The translations under genes were made by a program, and so were the position numbers. A stretch of DNA of 27,729 bases from a virus: IMG/VR virus record IMGVR_UViG_3300034152_000300, positions 1 to 27,729 of that record; one strand, given 5' to 3'. Every line of letters starts with the position of its first letter. Position 1 is the first letter of the stretch. Below the pieces are notes generated by a model. It was given only the letters and a program-made list of their open reading frames with translations, was not told where the DNA came from and made no database searches. Shown one piece after another: positions 27,549 through 27,729 of this stretch.

Positions 27549-27729
27549 CTACTCCCTCGTCCGAAGCAGGTATGATGCTGGCCCAGAAGTGAACATCACC
27601 ACGCCCTCATCCGCATAGAAATCGAAGGAGGTGCATGTCTTTTCTACGCCCTCAAACAGCGCCGGGTTCACGAAAAACCCCAATTCCTCCTCTCCAAAAT
27701 CAGCATCAATTTCCACCTCTTCCTTCAGC
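27549..27729 (-). CDS. partial protein, C-terminus only
   Basis: An open frame enters from the right edge and ends with TAG at 27549-27551, giving the last 59 residues. It is acidic and then beta-like: ADFGEEELGFFVNPALFEGV, and later SFDFYADEGVVMFTSGPASY. The alternating pattern resembles the final strands of a sliding clamp, which would suit a gene upstream of the polymerase in a phage with a clamp loader. This is only a positional guess. It lies two bases upstream of the DNA polymerase start. Confidence 0.55.
   Translation of the reverse strand, partial: LKEEVEIDADFGEEELGFFVNPALFEGVEKTCTSFDFYADEGVVMFTSGPASYLLRTRE

Noticed and set aside
1-27729. tRNA genes
   Set aside because: I saw no cloverleaf with a T-arm GTTC-type box and acceptor pairing. 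The GGGTTCACC in the structured element looks T-arm-like but lacks the rest of a tRNA.

Overview
The window looks like part of the genome of a large, lytic-type, tailed bacteriophage with a contractile-tail (T4/SPO1-like) core. Every gene I accept is on the minus strand, so transcription runs from high to low coordinates. The case rests on a T4 gp20-type portal, a large terminase, a gp32-like single-strand binding protein, a UvsX/RecA recombinase, an Mre11/Rad50 (gp47/gp46-like) pair, a dNMP kinase and several homing endonucleases. Genes are packed tightly, with many ATGA or TGATG stop/start overlaps and strong GGAGG-type ribosome sites. There are no rRNA genes or bacterial housekeeping operons, and I saw no tRNA gene. 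The host is probably a Gram-negative bacterium, because a KdsD-like sugar-phosphate isomerase of the Kdo pathway is present; that is inference.

Layout in the direction of transcription. (1) 27729-22538, replication: the tail of an unknown gene, a fused uracil-DNA glycosylase / 3'-5' exonuclease / family A DNA polymerase with a C-terminal zinc ribbon, a promoter, a DUF932 protein, and a clamp-loader ATPase. Next comes an intergenic stretch holding copy B of a ~100-nt structured repeat. (2) 22537-14921, recombination and repair: SSB, a UvsY-like mediator, RecA/UvsX, a RuvC-like nuclease, and a Rad50/SbcC ATPase split into two genes. Two metallophosphoesterases (one Mre11-like) and two small proteins sit between the halves. 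A predicted lipoprotein follows. (3) 14921-9218, packaging and regulation: a metal-binding protein split by a frame change, a GroES-like co-chaperonin, an HNH endonuclease broken by copy A of the ~100-nt repeat, a small-terminase candidate, the large terminase, an intact HNH endonuclease, a sigma factor, a LAGLIDADG fragment and an FmdB zinc ribbon. (4) 9225-4475, nucleotide metabolism and small accessory proteins: dNMP kinase, DHH phosphoesterase, radical-SAM-like protein, SLOG/DUF2493 protein, all-alpha dUTPase, and several zinc-ribbon, membrane or very small proteins. (5) 4474-1911: a terminator/promoter-like boundary, three small genes, the portal and a zinc mini-protein. (6) 1914-1, an accessory end of different base composition: a CBS-less KdsD, a strong promoter, and three small genes, two of which follow copies of a repeated promoter-bearing segment. 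The last gene runs off the edge.

Together these genes make a DNA replication and recombination unit with a uracil-exclusion theme (dUTPase, UDG fused to the polymerase, dNMP kinase), feeding into DNA packaging. The most interesting feature is the short repeat at 13449-13548 and 22679-22779. Differences between its copies keep RNA pairing, and one copy interrupts a homing endonuclease gene at a point that can be reconstructed to the base.
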